Assembly: GCA_947589295.1 (NCBI GenBank)
Contig: CANQBZ010000001.1
Span: forward strand, 1 to 64,000
Source: an uncultured Akkermansia sp.
GTDB lineage: Bacteria; Verrucomicrobiota; Verrucomicrobiia; Verrucomicrobiales; Akkermansiaceae
Direction of reading: 5' to 3'
Length of the DNA: 64,000 nucleotides
The notes under the pieces are model-generated. The model was given only the letters and a program-made list of their open reading frames with translations, was not told the origin of the DNA and searched no databases. Below, piece by piece: positions 45,991-60,900 of this stretch. The stretch's first letter is position 1. The number at the start of each line of letters is the position of its first letter. The translations under genes were made by a program, and so were the position numbers.

Positions 45991-48900
45991 GCCCGGGTCG
46001 GCATTCACATCAGCCTCGCCCAACATGGTAGAGCGGTTGCGGATGCTCTCCAACTGACGCTTCACATCCTGCATGGTGGCGGAGCCGAGCGTAGCCACCG
46101 AGCTGCCGACCATCGCCGCCAGCGTCCGATCCATATCCAGCGTTGGGTTGGCCAGGCCGAGGATGTACAGCCACGGGTTGATGTTTTCCGGGTCCACGCC
46201 CTGCGAGAGCGATTCGGCAAGCTTCGCGAGATCGCCGTTGGCCCCGCTGCCGCGCACGTACTTGCCGGCCGCCGTGTACGGGTCCGTCAAATCCCAGGCC
46301 AGGCGCCCGCCCGCCTGCACATTCTTGTGCTGTCCCGGGTGCAGGAACTTGTTGTCCATGCTGCGGGAGAGACCGACAATCCAATGCCCGTTTTCATCCT
46401 GCTTCAACGTGCCATCGTAGTGTTCGGCTCCCAGTCCGGTGAAGCCGGTGTCGAGGTACTCGCCGACATTGTCGACATCCAGGGCCGTTCCGTCAGCGCC
46501 CTGAATGTTCAGGTTATTGCCGAGCGCAATGTCTCCGGAGCCGTCGCCGATATCCACCGTGAGCTTCGCTTTCTTGCCACTGCCGTCTCTCTCGACTTTC
46601 AGCGTGCCGCCGATGCCCTGCTTCACATCACCGAGGCCCAGCGTGCTACCCGCCGCCATGTCGATGTCGCCGAAGGTCATTCCCTTCTTGTCGGCATTCA
46701 ATCCCAGGTAACCGCCGTCCTCAATGCCCAGGTTCCACTGAGCCTCCGTCTTCACATTATCCAATGTCAGACTCCCGCCCTCATCCACAACCAGCTTGCC
46801 GCCCGTGCCCGGCTGTTCACCGGTCGTATCGTCGCTCGTCAACGTGCCGGAGAATGTGCCGCCGGAGCCGGTAATCGTGAGATCCGAGGACGCATTGCCG
46901 GAGAGCGTGCCGTTGCCGGAAAGGGCGCCGATGGAGTTGCCCGTGCTGCCGTTCAGGTCGAGCTCGGCGCCGTCCTTCACATTCACCCGTCCATCCGTCG
47001 CCAAAGCGCCATCAGCCACCGCGCCATCAGCTCCGTCCTCGATGGTCAGCTTGCTGCCTTTGCCATCCAGCGTCACATCGCCGGTGTGCGTCTTCTCGCG
47101 GACTGTGTCGCCGTTCTCGTCCACCACAGGCTCGCCGTTTTCGTCAAGCTTATCGGTCCAGCCGCCGATGCTGCCCCCCTCCTTCAACGTCAGCTCGCCG
47201 CCCGACTTCACCGCGATGTCGCCATCGCCCGTAATGGACGAGCCCTCGCCGGAAACCGTCAGCTTGCTGCCTTCGCTCACCGCCGGAGTCGTCACATTTC
47301 CATCCTCATCCTTCACCTCAGTCCGGGTCGTCCTGCTGCCGGAGAGGGTGATGTCGCTGTCCTTCGCCACCGCGCCGCCGGAGAGGGTCACCTCACCGCC
47401 GTCCTTCACCTGCATGTCCACGCCATCCAATCCGGCGTTGGCGCTGTCCAGGGTGAGACTCGACCCGCTGTACGTGCCGTTTCCTTTGCCATTCTCCCCC
47501 TTATTCTCCGTCTTTCCTTGGACGACAAGCTCGCCGCCCGCCGCATTGCCCTCCGCATCCTTCCCGGCCTTGAAGGTCGTGTCGCTCAGCGTCGTGCCAG
47601 CCTGCTCGCCGGGTTCAGGGCCCGTCTTCGCCGAGTTGTCGAAGGTGAACACGCTGTCCTTGCCGAGCGTGACGTCGCCGCCGGTTCTGCCCGCGTCACC
47701 CTCCTCGCGGATGTCGTGCACGGTGATGTCCGCACCGTTGCTGAGTGTCAGCCCGGTGTTGTCCCTGCTTGGGTCGCCACCCTCCTCAGCGGCCGTGTCT
47801 CCTCCGCCGCCGTAGGCGAACACGAGTCCTCCCACGGTGTTGCCTCCTGACGCATTGCCCTGCAACGTGACGCCGCCGTCGGAGAGCGTCAAGTCGCCCT
47901 TCGCATTCAGGCCGCCGTTGCCGGTCGCCGCACTGCCGAGCGTCAACTGACCGGCCCCGGCCTTGTTGAAGTTCACGCCCTCGGAGCCCTTCACTGTTCC
48001 TTCAAAGGTGGTGTCCAATCCGCGCACGTTGAAGCCGTCCACCTCTTCGTCCGCGTCCTTGCCATGCACCGTGTGCCCCTCGCCATCTTCCACCTGTCCC
48101 TTGTTCCAGCCCGTGCCGTTCAGGTCCGGGTCACTGACCAGGGAGTTCTGGAGGGTCACCTCCACATCGCCCACGGAGTCGTCCTTCGTGACGTTCAGCG
48201 TGGAGTCCTCCAGACCCACCAGGTTGTGCAAGGTCACGTCCTGTTTCACATTAGCTTGGAACTCAACGTTCAACGCCGTTCCTTCATCCACCACCACGGC
48301 CTTGGAATTCTCCAAGTCCTCGCTGTTCTCGCCCACCAGGATATCGGTCTCGCGTGCGCCGTACTGGTCCTCAGCGTCCGGGTTCACCACCAGGTACACA
48401 TCCTGCGAGAAGCCCGACAAAATCAGGTCGCCGCTGTCCTGCCCGGTGATCCTCAGGCCGGCCGCCTTCAGAATCTCGCCGTAGCCGGACAGGTAGTTCG
48501 TCCAATCCAATCCCTTCTCCAGGACCAGGTCGCCGCCGTCCAAGACGTTCAGGTAGCTGTTCACCTCGCTCTCCGAGTGCCTCTGCAGCAAGTCCTTCAG
48601 GGTTTGCCCGTCTATGTTGATTTCAAGATCGCCCGTGACCTTGAAGTTGGGATCGTCATCCTTGTAAGACTCTTTCGTCACTGTCAAATTGCCGTCCTGC
48701 GACTCAATGAGAGCCTTGCCGCGTTCGTCTTTTGTCCCGTAGTTGTCAGCGCCGAAAGTCAGCGTCACCTTGCGGTTGTTCGTCGTGATATCGCCGTTCA
48801 CGCCCGTGAGCTGCCCGCCCTGCGAGCCGTCCACGGCGATGTCGCCGAGCAGTGCATCCGCTTTCATGCCCTTCACGTCCACCACACCCGTGGCATCCAC

Positions 48901-51900
48901 CACGATGTGGGCGTTTTCACCCTTCGTGAAGCTGCCGCCGTTGGTCAGCGCACCCTCTTTGAGCGTGAAGAAGCCGTTGCCCTCCAGCTTCGTGCCGCTC
49001 CAAATCGCGCCCTCGCCGTTCAGCACAAAGCCGCCGGTGGCCGCGCCTTCCGTACCGTCGCCCGTAATCAGCGCGCCGCTCGTGGTGTTCGCGCCGGACA
49101 GGACAATGTCGCCGCTGCCCGCGTTCTCCAGACTCACGGCATCGCCGTAGCCGCCCACCACGCCGCTCAGCGTGACGTCTTTGTCTCCGCCATTCAGCTC
49201 CACCGTACCCGTGCCGCCGATGCCGAACTTCAGCTCAGTTGCGCCGCCCGTCACCGTCAGCGTCCAGCTCGAATCCGAGGCAGCGCTCGCCGGAACCTGC
49301 GCCAGACCCGCCACGATCGTGCCAGTAAACTGGCGCATATCACCCGTGTAGGTGTGATGGAGCGCGGTGTTGCTCGCATCTTCGCCCCGGGCATTCGCCA
49401 GCACGCCGCCACCCGTGAGCGTTCCCGTCAGCGTAATGTGCGCATTCGGATTCGTCGCGGCATCCGTCATCTCGTACCCGCCGATGAGGTTCGTGCCGGT
49501 CACATCGATGCCGGTCAAACGCACCTCGGTCGAATTGGTCGGAGCATCTTCGCCCTCCGGTTTTTCAAACACGATGGCGCGCCCTTGCAGCTCCCAGCCC
49601 ACGTGCGCCTCCTCACCGACCGCTGCGCCGCCGAGGGCAGCCGCATCCTTGGCATAGGCCACTGCCGTCTGACTATCGCCCACCAGACGAATCAACCCGT
49701 TGAAATTCTCCGTGGACCCGGCAAACCTGTATGTCGCCTTGTCGTCCACAGCGCCCACCGACACGCGCGACACATCGTCCGCGCCCAGTCTCGCCTTCAA
49801 GGCTTCCTCCAGCTCACCCTCAAGCGGCGTACGCGCCTCGCTCGTGAGATCGCGCACGGTCACCTCGCCCGCCGTGGCGGAAATGCTGAAGGTCGCCCCC
49901 TGCACCACCGTGATGTCATTGCTCAGCGTGTACTTCCCTCCTTCGGAGCCGCCCACGTTGTAGGCGAGCTCGCCCTCCTTCACCAGGATGGAGCCGTTCC
50001 ACGTCGCCGTGTCATTCGTCTCCCTCCACGCCATGGTGAGCTTGAAGCGTCCGTCCTTCTCCACGCCGAGCGCCGAGACAGCCTGGTACATGCCGCCTTT
50101 CTCCTGGAACACGGCGTCCGTGCTGCCCAGAGTCAACAGTTTGTCCGGCGCCGTGTAGAGCGGCTCGTTCACCTCCTCATCGATCTCGTCGTTCGCCGCG
50201 GGGTTCGGATTCTGCGACAGCCCCTCGATGAACTGCGCGTAAGTCTTGCCCACCTGGATCACCAGCTTCTTGCCCTCCGCCAGCTGAATGTTCTCGCTGA
50301 AATCCTTGCTGTAGAGCAGATCGCCATCGCCGGTTTCATAATTGGTGTTGTGCTCGGCGAGGGTCAGTTTGCCGCCGCTGAAGGTCACCGTCGTGTCCTC
50401 CCCGATGGCCTCCTCGTGGCTCAGCGTCAGCTCGCCGCGCTCGCGCATCTCCACCTCCGGCACACCCTCGCTCGTGGTGCCCAGCTGCATATCCAGCGAG
50501 GCGTCCGAATCCGCGCCGCCGACCACAATCTTGCCTCCGATCCCATTCAGGTCGTCATCCGGTTTGACGTTGTCCTTGTCGAGCGTGATGCTGCCGCCGA
50601 TGCCGTCCTTCTCCGTGAAGGTGTAGTCGCCGCCCTGCACCCAGACGCCGCCCGGGGTCACCGTGCCCTCAATATCCACCTTGCCGTCGTTTGCGTTGCT
50701 CGCGCCCTCGGTGAAATGCACCAGCGGGGCGTCATTCGGCTTTGCCTCGCCTCCCTCGACCCCCTGTTGGTCTTCCTTGCTCCAGTTGTCGTTCGTGTCG
50801 CCTTTCCAGACCCCCGGGTCGGTGCCCTCGCTGCTTTCGCCCGGCTTTGTCTCGCCCTCCCAGAACCACTCGTTCGGGCTGCTGAAGCGCACGCTCAGCA
50901 CCAAGCTGTTCTCGCGCTCCTGCAGGCTCAGGTAATAGCCCTCGCCCTTGCCTTCCCATACTGCGCCCGGATAGAGCTCCTCATTGATCTCCTTCTCCAG
51001 ATTCTCCAGGAAGCTGTCGTCGAAGAGGTCCACGAAACCGGCATCCGAGAAGCCGCTCACCAGGTAGTACAGCCCCTCGTGCACCTCGCCCCCCTCGTAC
51101 AGCCCGTGCACCGTCAGCTTCACCCTGTCGTCAGCCGAGAAGCCGCTCATGTCGACGCCTCCCTCCGCCGTCAGGAACGCGTTGCTCGCGTCCTTGCCGT
51201 AGTCGCCGCCGAAGTTATGCTCCAGCTCAATGTGCAAATCGCCCACCATCGTCAGCTCGCCGGAGAGCTGCAAGCGTCCGTCGTGCAGCACCAGCGTATC
51301 CAGACCCAGCACATCGCCCTGCACCTGCATGTCGGTGTGTCGCACATCCAGCGCGTGGGTGCCGGCATCCGTCATATCCAAGTTGCCGCGCACGGTGAAT
51401 CGGGCGTCGCCGCTTTCCGCCTCCGCGAGTCCGTACACGCGCAGCGCAGACACGGTCGTCTCCACCGCGCCCGCCGTCGCATCGTAGTCCTGGTAAGTGA
51501 TCTCCACGCCCTCCGCATCCTGCGTGAGCATGAACCCGGCCACCTCAACCGTGGCGTTGCGAGCCGCTCCGTCCTCACCCACCGATCCCAGCACAATCTC
51601 ATCGAAGTCCTGCAGGGTCACCTTGGCCAGGTTGTCGTACTCACCGCCGGAGGTGAAGTTGAGCGCGGCATGATTCACGGAGGAAACATCGTGATCCTCA
51701 TCGCTGCAACCCTTGTAGTAGCCGCCGCTCAAATGATGCTCGCCGCCGGCCTTGTTGTCCTCCAACCTGAACTCGGAGCTCAGGTTGACGGTCACCTCCT
51801 GCGTGACGGAACTCAGCTTGTTCGTGTTCTCACCCGGTTCGGTGGCGTTGTGCCAGCCCGCGCCGTACACATCCCCGCTCACGCTGCCGGAGTTCAGGTT

Positions 51901-54900
51901 GATGGTAATGGTGTCCTTGTCCTGCACGCCCCACTTGTTCTCCGTGCCGTCGCCGAACAAGCCGGAGTTCGTGGCGCGGTAGCTGCCGCCCACGATGTTC
52001 CCGCGAACCGTGCTGCCCGTCACGTTGATCGTGATCTCGCCCAGCACGAGGACGTCCGAGTGATCCTCCACCTCGCTGTAGTGACCGCCGTACACGTTGC
52101 CGGTGATCGTTCCTCCGGTCAGGTTCACGATGATGTCGCCGGACGCCAGCACGTTGTCATGGTCCCCGGCTTCATCGGCGCCGCGCTTGTGGTTGCCGTT
52201 GTAGCTGCCGCCCACCACCGAGCCGTTGATCTCGCCGCCCGCAATGGTCAGGTTCGTCTCACCGCCTGTGAACTTGTCCGTACCACTGTCGTAGCTGCCG
52301 ATGAGCAGACGGTGACCTCCGCTGGTCGCGCCGTTGTCAATCAGCATGCTGCCGCCTACCACGGCCAACTCGTTGTGCGCGTGGGCATCGCTCGTTTCCC
52401 TGGCAATCGTGCCGCCGTAGATGGTCAGCTCCACGCCGCCCACGCTCAGGCTTCCGCCCGTGCCCTCGTCCGTCAGGTAGCTGCCGCCCACCAGCACGCC
52501 TTTGATGGAAATGCCGTCATTCTCGGCGCCCTTCTCGCCGATAGTCAGCTTCGCCGTCCCGCTGATGCTCGCGCTCGGCGCCTTGCCCTCCACATCCTCC
52601 TTGACGGTGAAGTTCGCGTAGTCGCCGCCCACGATGTGGATGTCGTTGAACGTGCCGCCCGTGATGGTCACCTTCGTACCACCCGTGCGCACATTGCTGT
52701 CGCCGCCGTCGTTGCGGTAGAAGTCGCCGCCCGCCACGATGCCGATGTCCATCTGCCCCGTTCCCTCGCTGCCGAATGCGGAGTCAAAGACGCCTCCCTC
52801 AATCGTGAGGCTGGCGCTGCCTATCGTGGTCTGCGTGGACGTGGCGCCGCCGCCCAGCGTGTAGCTGCCGCCCACCGCTCTCCAGAACTGTCCGCTGTGC
52901 AGCGTCACCTCGGTATTGCCCGTGAAGTTCACCGTGCGGTCGCCGCTAGCCGTCTCGCCGAACCACATGCCGCCCGCGATGGTCTCCTGGAACATGCCGC
53001 CCGTGATGTCGATGGACGTATCGCCCGTGAACGTGTTTGTCCCGCCGCCCGCACTCTCGCGTCGGCTCGCGCCCGCAATGCCCTTCGTGAAGACGTGCCC
53101 GCTCGTCAGGTTCTTCACATCATAGCCGTCACCTGAGAATTCCGCGTTCGTGGCGTTGATGACGATGGACGTGTTGCCCTCGAAAGAGGTGTTGCGTTGT
53201 TGCGCTCCTCCCGCTTGGTCGCCCTTGGCAGCCGTGTAGTTGCCGCCCACGATGCTCTTCTCGAAGACTCCCGTGCCGCGGTCATCACCGAATTCGTGTT
53301 GAGTCTCCTCCGTTTTCTCACCCTCGTAAGCAGCGCCTACCAGATCGATGGCGATGTGGGTGTCGCCGAAGAACTTCGGATTCATCTTATCCTGCCCCTC
53401 AGTCGTGCCGAAGTCAATCCAGGCGTTGCCGCCCACCACGGCGGTGAAGGCCTCGCCTGTTCCCGAGCCGTCCGAAATGGCCGGCGTCTCGCCTCCGTTG
53501 CCCAACGCCGAGTAGATGAAGATGTGCGAGTTGCCGTTGAAAGCGTACAGCGTGTCATCATTCGTTCCCTTCGTCAGCGTGCTGCCGCCCACGATGCCGC
53601 CCAGAACCTCCCCGTCAAACACGGTGATGTAGCTGTCGCCCTTGAAAGTGAAGGTGCTGTTGTTCACATGGTTGCCGCCCACGATGTAGTCCACCACGCC
53701 GCCGTCCATCTGGATGTGGCTCACGCCCTCAAAGCTCGCGTACGCTCCGCCTGCTTCTCCTGACGTCGACAAGCAGCTCGACCCGCCCACCAGCATGTGC
53801 AGGTGGTTTTGTTCTTCGCCATCCGCCACCTTGAACTCGATGTAGCTGTCGTAGTACAGGCTCTTCTTGTCCGCGTCATCGTTCAGAATCAAGCCGCCCA
53901 CCACGGTGGACACGGTGTCGGCGTCTTGCGCAACCGCGCCCTTGGCGAGGCGAATGATCGTGTGGTTGCCTTCGATGTAACCGCTTCCCTCCGTGCCAAG
54001 CTCCAACGCATGGTCCTGGAAGTGCACCGTCGATGAAGCCGCGCCATCTGTCTCTGCATTAAACGGATCTCCTGCACCGTCCCACACCTTCTCCACGATC
54101 TCGTCTTCTGTTGGCGCGCCGACCATGCCATCGCCCCAAGCCGTATCCCACGGGGCTCCGGCTATTCCGTACTCGCCTTGCAGCGCGAGGAAGAGACTGT
54201 AGCTGCCGTCCGTCTGCTGCTTCCACTCCAGGTCAAAACTGCTGCCGGGTTCGAATGTGATGCCGTCCACATCAATCCACTGCTCAAACTTCTTCAGTTC
54301 CGCGTCAAGGTTCGATTCAAGATCATCCCCGTAACCATCGATCGTACCTTTGTCAAGCACAATGCCGAGGTTGAAGCCGTCCGACAAACGAGAGGGGTCC
54401 GTCTCTTTCAAGTTGATGTTGAGTATGTTGTTGCCATCCCCAAAAGCCTCAAACAGCGAGGCGTTCAACAGCAGCAGCTTCTCCTCCTTCGTGTACCGCA
54501 GCGTCACATGTTCGGCCAACGTTATCTGATCGCTCGTCAGCGCCGTCGAGCTGCCATCGATGCCACTCGCGCCCCAAGTGAGCGTACCGTCGTAGTTCAT
54601 GTACAGGTTGCCGTCGTCCACTGCCAACCGGCTCTTCACCCAGAAGGAACCCTCGCCCATCTTGTGGAAGCCGTCGGTGTTCCCGTGGCTGTGCACGTGC
54701 AGCGCCCCGGAGGTCATCTCAATGGACCCGCTGGTTCCCGCCGCTTGCTTAACCGTGCTCAGGTACACCTTTCCTTCGCTCGTTTCACTCGCCTTCAACG
54801 CCCCATTCACGTTCACCAAGTTCTCCAGGTGCAGCTCCTGCCCGGTCCCAACCGTTCCCAGGTCGAGGGCGCCGCTCTCCATGGTCAACTCGCCGATGTG

Positions 54901-57900
54901 CACGGTCTGCTTCCTGCCCGCATCGAGCGAGCCGTTCCACTGAACGCTGCCGCCGGTTCCGCTCAACTTGTTGATGTGGATTTCCTGACCGTTGGCAGCG
55001 TCTCCGGTGAGCTTGCTCATGTCCAGAGCGCCGCCGGCCAGCTCAACGTTGATGTTCCCCTGTTCATTGCTGTTCCACGATGTTGCTCCGAAGTCCAGCA
55101 CAATGCTGCTCCCGTTTTCGCTCGCGCTGAGTTTCTGTCCCTTGCCCAACGTGGTCGATGCGCTCTTGAGCGTCAGTGTGCCGCTGTCGGACACGCTCGC
55201 GCCGCTGTTGAGCTTCACGCTTGCGCCGCCCAGCTTCGCCATGCCGCCAGCCACGGTAAGCGCACCGCTCAAGGTCACGGCCCCACCGCTCGTGGTCAGG
55301 CTGCCATTCGCCCCGATGCTCAGCGTTCCGGTCACAGTCTTCGCCCCCGCATCGCTCAAGGCGAGTGCCGCCGTGCCTGCCGTGGCAGACACCGTGACGT
55401 TGCCGCCCACCTGCGTCGCCGCATCTGACCCGCTGCTCGCCAGCTCCAAGGCGCCGCCGGTCACCGTCACATCCTTGCCCTCAAAACTGCCCGTAATCGT
55501 CTGCTTGCCGCCGCCTCGCTTCTCGAGGGACAAGGCGCCGCCGGTCACATTCGCGTTCACCGTAGCTCCGCCCTCCATCTCCTCATCCCCCTCTGCATCA
55601 AATGCCTTCCCATCAAAATCGATGATGAGCTTGGAGTCCTCCGCACCCTGAATGGACGCCGTCAAACCTTCCGTTCCCTCCAGGTACTTCACCGTGTAAC
55701 CCTCCGTCGCCGTGGCGGTGACATCCAGCACGCGCTGAGACGTGTTGGCATAGTAGCCCTCCACGCCTGTGCTGTCTGCCGAGAAACTGATGGCGTAGTT
55801 CGCCAGAGCATCAGCATCAGTGTAATTCAGCTTGATGGTGCCGCCCTCGATATCAAGGCGTCCCTTGCTTTCCGAAGCCGTGGTGAAGGTTCCTTCCAGC
55901 GTCAACGTATCTCCGGCTCGCTTGGTGATCGTGTGCCTGTTGCCGTCCAGAGTACCGGTCAGCTTCAGCTCTCTTATGGTATTATTGCCATTATTGAACT
56001 TGCGCGGATCCTTCTGGGTTACAACAATGGAAGTATCCTCCTCAGCAGTAATGTTCCAAGCAACGGTACGACTCGAGAAAACCCATGCGTACAGCGCGCC
56101 TTCCATTTTAAGGAAAGCATCACCAACTCCATCATTGCCGCCAAAAGCCCAACCACTTGGCTGAACTCTGGAACCATTCCCAGAAAGATGCAAAGTGTTG
56201 CTGCGATGATTCGCAGTCTTGCCCAAGTCATCGTCATTCCATACCATGAAAGTGCTACCTCCATCCACCCATATATTTCCGACATTGGCCAGTCTGCCGG
56301 AATAATATGACGCTTCTTTCACGACAAGGGTTGAATCCCCGGAAAGTCGCAAGTTCGCGAGAGCTGGAGTCACACCTGTCGCATCTCCATTGACAAAGTT
56401 TGATGCACCAATCTCCTTGAGGAACCATATCAAAACGCCGGTATTTTTCTCATTGATACAAGTGCCAGTATCCTTCAGCACCAGTTCGCCGTCACCGTGA
56501 ACGAATGGGAAGTTTCTACTGCCCACATAACTCACCGCTCCTGCGCCATAGAAAGTGAGCTTGCCGTTCCCCTCAATGTTGACGCTGTAGCCATCTCTGG
56601 TCGTATCATTGAAATTCTTTGCGGCGCCCGTGTAGATGGTCATCTCTGCGCTGCCTTTAATCGTCAGTTCGCTGCAGGTGAAGGTATTGGCACTGGCACG
56701 GTTGTCTGTGAACGTCCCGATGCTCAGCGAGCCGGATTCGACCGTGAAGCTTCCTGCCGTCACGCTGCCGGTGAGGGTCTGCGTGCCGGTGGAGGTGATT
56801 GTCAGGCTGCCGGTGATGGCGCTGGCGATGCTGCCGTTTCCGGCAAGCTTCAACGTGCCAGCGCCGTTGATTGTGCCGCCGGTGAGAGCCGCATCAGTGA
56901 GGGTGAGACTGGCCGCGTTGTTTGCAGCCGCGCCGATGGTCAGCGTGCTGCTGTCCGCCATCGTCAAGCCGGAGATGCTGCTGCCCGTGCCATTCAGAAC
57001 GAGCGTACCGTTCGCTTGCACATTGACCTGACTGCTCGTCACCGCCCCGTCCATCACGAGCGTGGCCGAGGTGCCCACCGTCAAGGCGCCGTTGAAGGTC
57101 TGCGAGAAGCCCTGCGCGCCGGCCGTCACGGCGATGCTGCCGACATTCGACAGATTGCCGTTGAAGGTCTTCATCAGGGTCTTGCCAGCCGTTTCAGTAG
57201 CGACATATTCATTGCTGAAGCTCAGGCTGATTCCGTCGCTATCCGTACCCTTCGACAGGCTTCCGTTGCCGGTCAGGCTCTTCATGCTCACCGCCTCGGA
57301 CGCGGAAAGCGTCAGCGTACCGCTTACCTCGAAGTCCGTTCCGCTGTATGCCGTCTCCGAAAGGGTCTGCTGCGCACCGGTATCAATGACCAGCTTGCTC
57401 ACCGAGAGCGCGCCGCCGTAACTGCCGGCGCCCGTGCCCGTACCGGTGATGGTCAACTGATCGCCGGACACCGTGCCGGTCTCAGTCGTCGAGGAAAGTT
57501 GCCCGATCGACAGGTTATCGAACGTCAGGTTACCCTCCACCGCCAGCGTCACATCGTTATCTCCGCCGCTCAGCGTGAGCTGCCCGCTGCCTGCCGTCAC
57601 CGTCAGCGTACCGGATGCGGCGTTGTTGTCCGTGAGCCTCATGCCGAGCTTGTCGCCGGCACCTGACAGCGAAATGCTGCCGCCGTTCGTGCCGACCCGG
57701 AGATTCGCCCCCCAGCCGGAGGCATCGCCCTTGACCGCCAGCTTGCCGTCGGCTCCATCCAACTCCACCGTCCCCTGGAAGCCTCCGTTCTCGAGCGGGT
57801 GAGCATCCGTCTCCTCGCCCTCGTGGGTGGTGTCGATGGTCACAGTCGCCCCGGCGCCCACCACGATGGAACCGTTGCCGGTGATATTGCCCCGCAGCGT

Positions 57901-60900
57901 CACCTCATCCCGGAAGGTCGCGGAAGCATTCTCCCCCACCTCCAGTTTGTCCGTCACCGTCAAGGCGCCGCCTCCCTCGCTGTCCTGGAAGATGTAGTTG
58001 ACCGACACCGTCATCTCGGAAGCAACGAGTGCGTCCTTGAAGTCCACGGTCTTCGCCTCGGCATCATTGCCGAACAGCACCTTCGCGCCCGTCGCAAAGG
58101 CGACATCCTCGTCCTTGCCCCCGTTGATCTTCCAATTCTTCGTGGTCGTTGCAGTGTCCCAGTTGTCACTGTTATTCTTGCCATCCCACACAAAGACGTT
58201 TTCATCCACCAAATTGTGCAGCACGAGATAGCCGTCCGAGGTGAGCACAAGCTTGTTGTAATCATCCAGGAAGGTCGCGTTGATGCTGACGGCGTCCATC
58301 CAGCTCCCCTCATGCCTGGTCCACTGAGTAACGTCGAACACCCACCAGCCCTGCGGGTTACTCTCCATCAGGCTCTGCCAGGCTTTCAAATCAACGCTTG
58401 TGACATCCAGCGTGAGCTTGCGAGTCCCATCAAAGCCGCTCAGACCTTCCGTACCGAGCACAATCTTGGTGCCGGAATTACCATCGGCCAATCGGGTGAG
58501 CTTGAGCGTGTAGGTCGAGGCGCCGTCGGTCACCGCGCTGCCCGCCGCAATCGTCCCGATCTTGTACGTGTCCGCCGTCAGTTGCAGGGACCCGCCGTTG
58601 TTCAGCGTCAGCTTGCTCAGCGAACCCGTCCAGGCCTGCCCGGCCGTCACGGCCGCGCTCACGATGAGCTCGCCTGCCGCCGTCGAGTGGTCCGCCCCGG
58701 TTCCCGCAGTCAACGCGCCCAGCGTGGTTGCGCTCGCCAGTTCCAGCGAACCGCCCGTCAGCGTGACCGTATGACTGCTCAGGTCGTGGCTCTCCCCGCT
58801 CAGTTTCAGCGCGCCGTTCGTCACCGTCACGTTGCCGCTCACCGCGCCCTGCAGGTCGAAGCTGCCGTTTGTTGCGTCGAGCTCAAAGTTGCTGCTGATG
58901 CTGCCGGTGTAGCTGCCGGAAACAGTCTCACCTTCCAGCTTGAGAGCGCCGCCGGAAATGCTGCCCGAGCCGCTCAGCCCGTGCACCGTCAGGGTCTTGT
59001 TACTGCCGATGCTCACCGCGCCGTCGCTGGCCACCGTCAGGCTGCCGGTGATGGAGCTGTCCGCCGAAAGATTCAGCGTGCTGTCCGCCGCACCCTCGCT
59101 GGGTTCGCCGTTGCCCACGGTCACATCGGACGTCGCCGTCAGAGCCGTGGTGAACGCCATCGTGCCCTTGTCAATCTGCACCGTGCCCACGTTGTTGGTC
59201 GTACCGGCGAAGGTCTGCGTCCAATCGCCACTGCTCGCATTCAACACAATCCCGGCCAGACTGTTCAGGCTTCCACTGAATTGCTTGTTCCCGTCAGACG
59301 CACCGCTCAGGGTCAGGGCGTTGGTCCCGTTCAGCGTACCTCCCGTACCTTCCAACCAGCCTGCCGAGGTCGCGCCGTCCAGGGTCAGCGTACCGGTGTT
59401 CACGGCGATCGCGTTGGTGATGGCGTTGCTGCCGGAGAGAACCAGGGCGCCGCCCGTCACGGACACAGCTCCCGCCGTCACGTTGCCGCTCAGGGTCTGT
59501 GACCCCGTCCCGTTCATCGTCAGATTGGTGAGACTCAGCACGCCGCTGTATGAGCCGCCCGTGCCGTTGATGGTCAAGTCTCCCAAGGCGTTGAGGGTTC
59601 CGACGGTGGCGCCATTCGTCAAACCGCCCACCGTCAAGGCGTGGTTGCTCATGTCCATGCTGCCGCCGTCCAATGTCAACACGCCGGTGATGGTCAAATC
59701 CTGGTCCACATCCAAAACGCCGCCCGTCACGCTCGCCGCGCCGTTCACGGTCATCGCCGCAGCGCTATGCAGATTCAGCGTGCCGTTGGAAACCGTCAAA
59801 TTCGTCTCCGAGCTACCTCCCGCTCCGATGGTGATGCTGCTGCCGTCCAGCGTGAGGGTTCCAGCGCCCTTCACTTCCACCCCGGTCCCGGCAAAGTCGC
59901 CGCTCAGGGTCTGACTCCCCGAACCGCTCATGACCAATTTCACGCCGCTCACGCTCGCCGCGGAGGTCTTCTGAACACTGGCGCCCACCTTAATTTCCAG
60001 CGTGCCCGTGCCTGTAATCGACCCGGCCGTGGTCACGCCCCCCTCGTCAGCCAGGCCCTTCACCTCATACGCTGCGCCACCCAAGACCAACTGGACGCTG
60101 TTGCCCAGTGTGATGTCGTAGTTCGCCAAAGCCCCCTGCACTGTGTAATTCAGCTTCAAGATGCCTTCCGCCACATCCAACGCGCCGCCCTTGTCTCCGG
60201 TTGTCGCGAAGGTCCCGTCCAACGCCATCGTGCCGGTTCCCTTCTTGGTGATGGTAAAGCCCTGAGCATCCAGCTTGCCCGTAAAATGACCTACCCTGTT
60301 CCCATTCTCGCCCCCATTCACGGCGATGGTCGTTGCAGCCTCAGCCACAACATCCCATCCGATTTTGGCCTCGACGTTTCTCCAGTCGTGCTCCAGAACC
60401 AATGCGCCTGCCTGATCCTTTCCGTCCCCCTTCAAATGCAGGGCATTGCTCCCCCCAACCGCCTGTTGTTCAAAGACGTCTGCGCAGTTGGGACCGACAG
60501 TGACAGAGCTGCCGTCTTCCACCCACAGTTGCGCCACATTGTTCATGCGGCGGGTATTGTTAGCAGTCATTCCTCCACTGAAAAGCACATACGATGCCTT
60601 GCCGTCTGCGTCAGTTCCAAGAACGACCTTGGCAATGGTGTGATCTGCATCCACCGTGTCCGAAAGCAAGTCCCAGAATACCCGATCGTCACCTCCCATG
60701 CCGTTGTCGTAGGCGCTGCCGTCATTCCCCTGCAGTCCGAGCAGCTTAACCGTACCTTTGCCGCTGGTGTAGCCGGTAGTAGCCCAATCATTCGCGCTCA
60801 GTCCGGCTGCCGCCGCGCCGTGAATCACCAGCTCGCTGTCCGCGTCCAGGTTGATATGCCCGATGTTCTTCGTGCCGGCGGTGTACACGTTCACCGTGGC

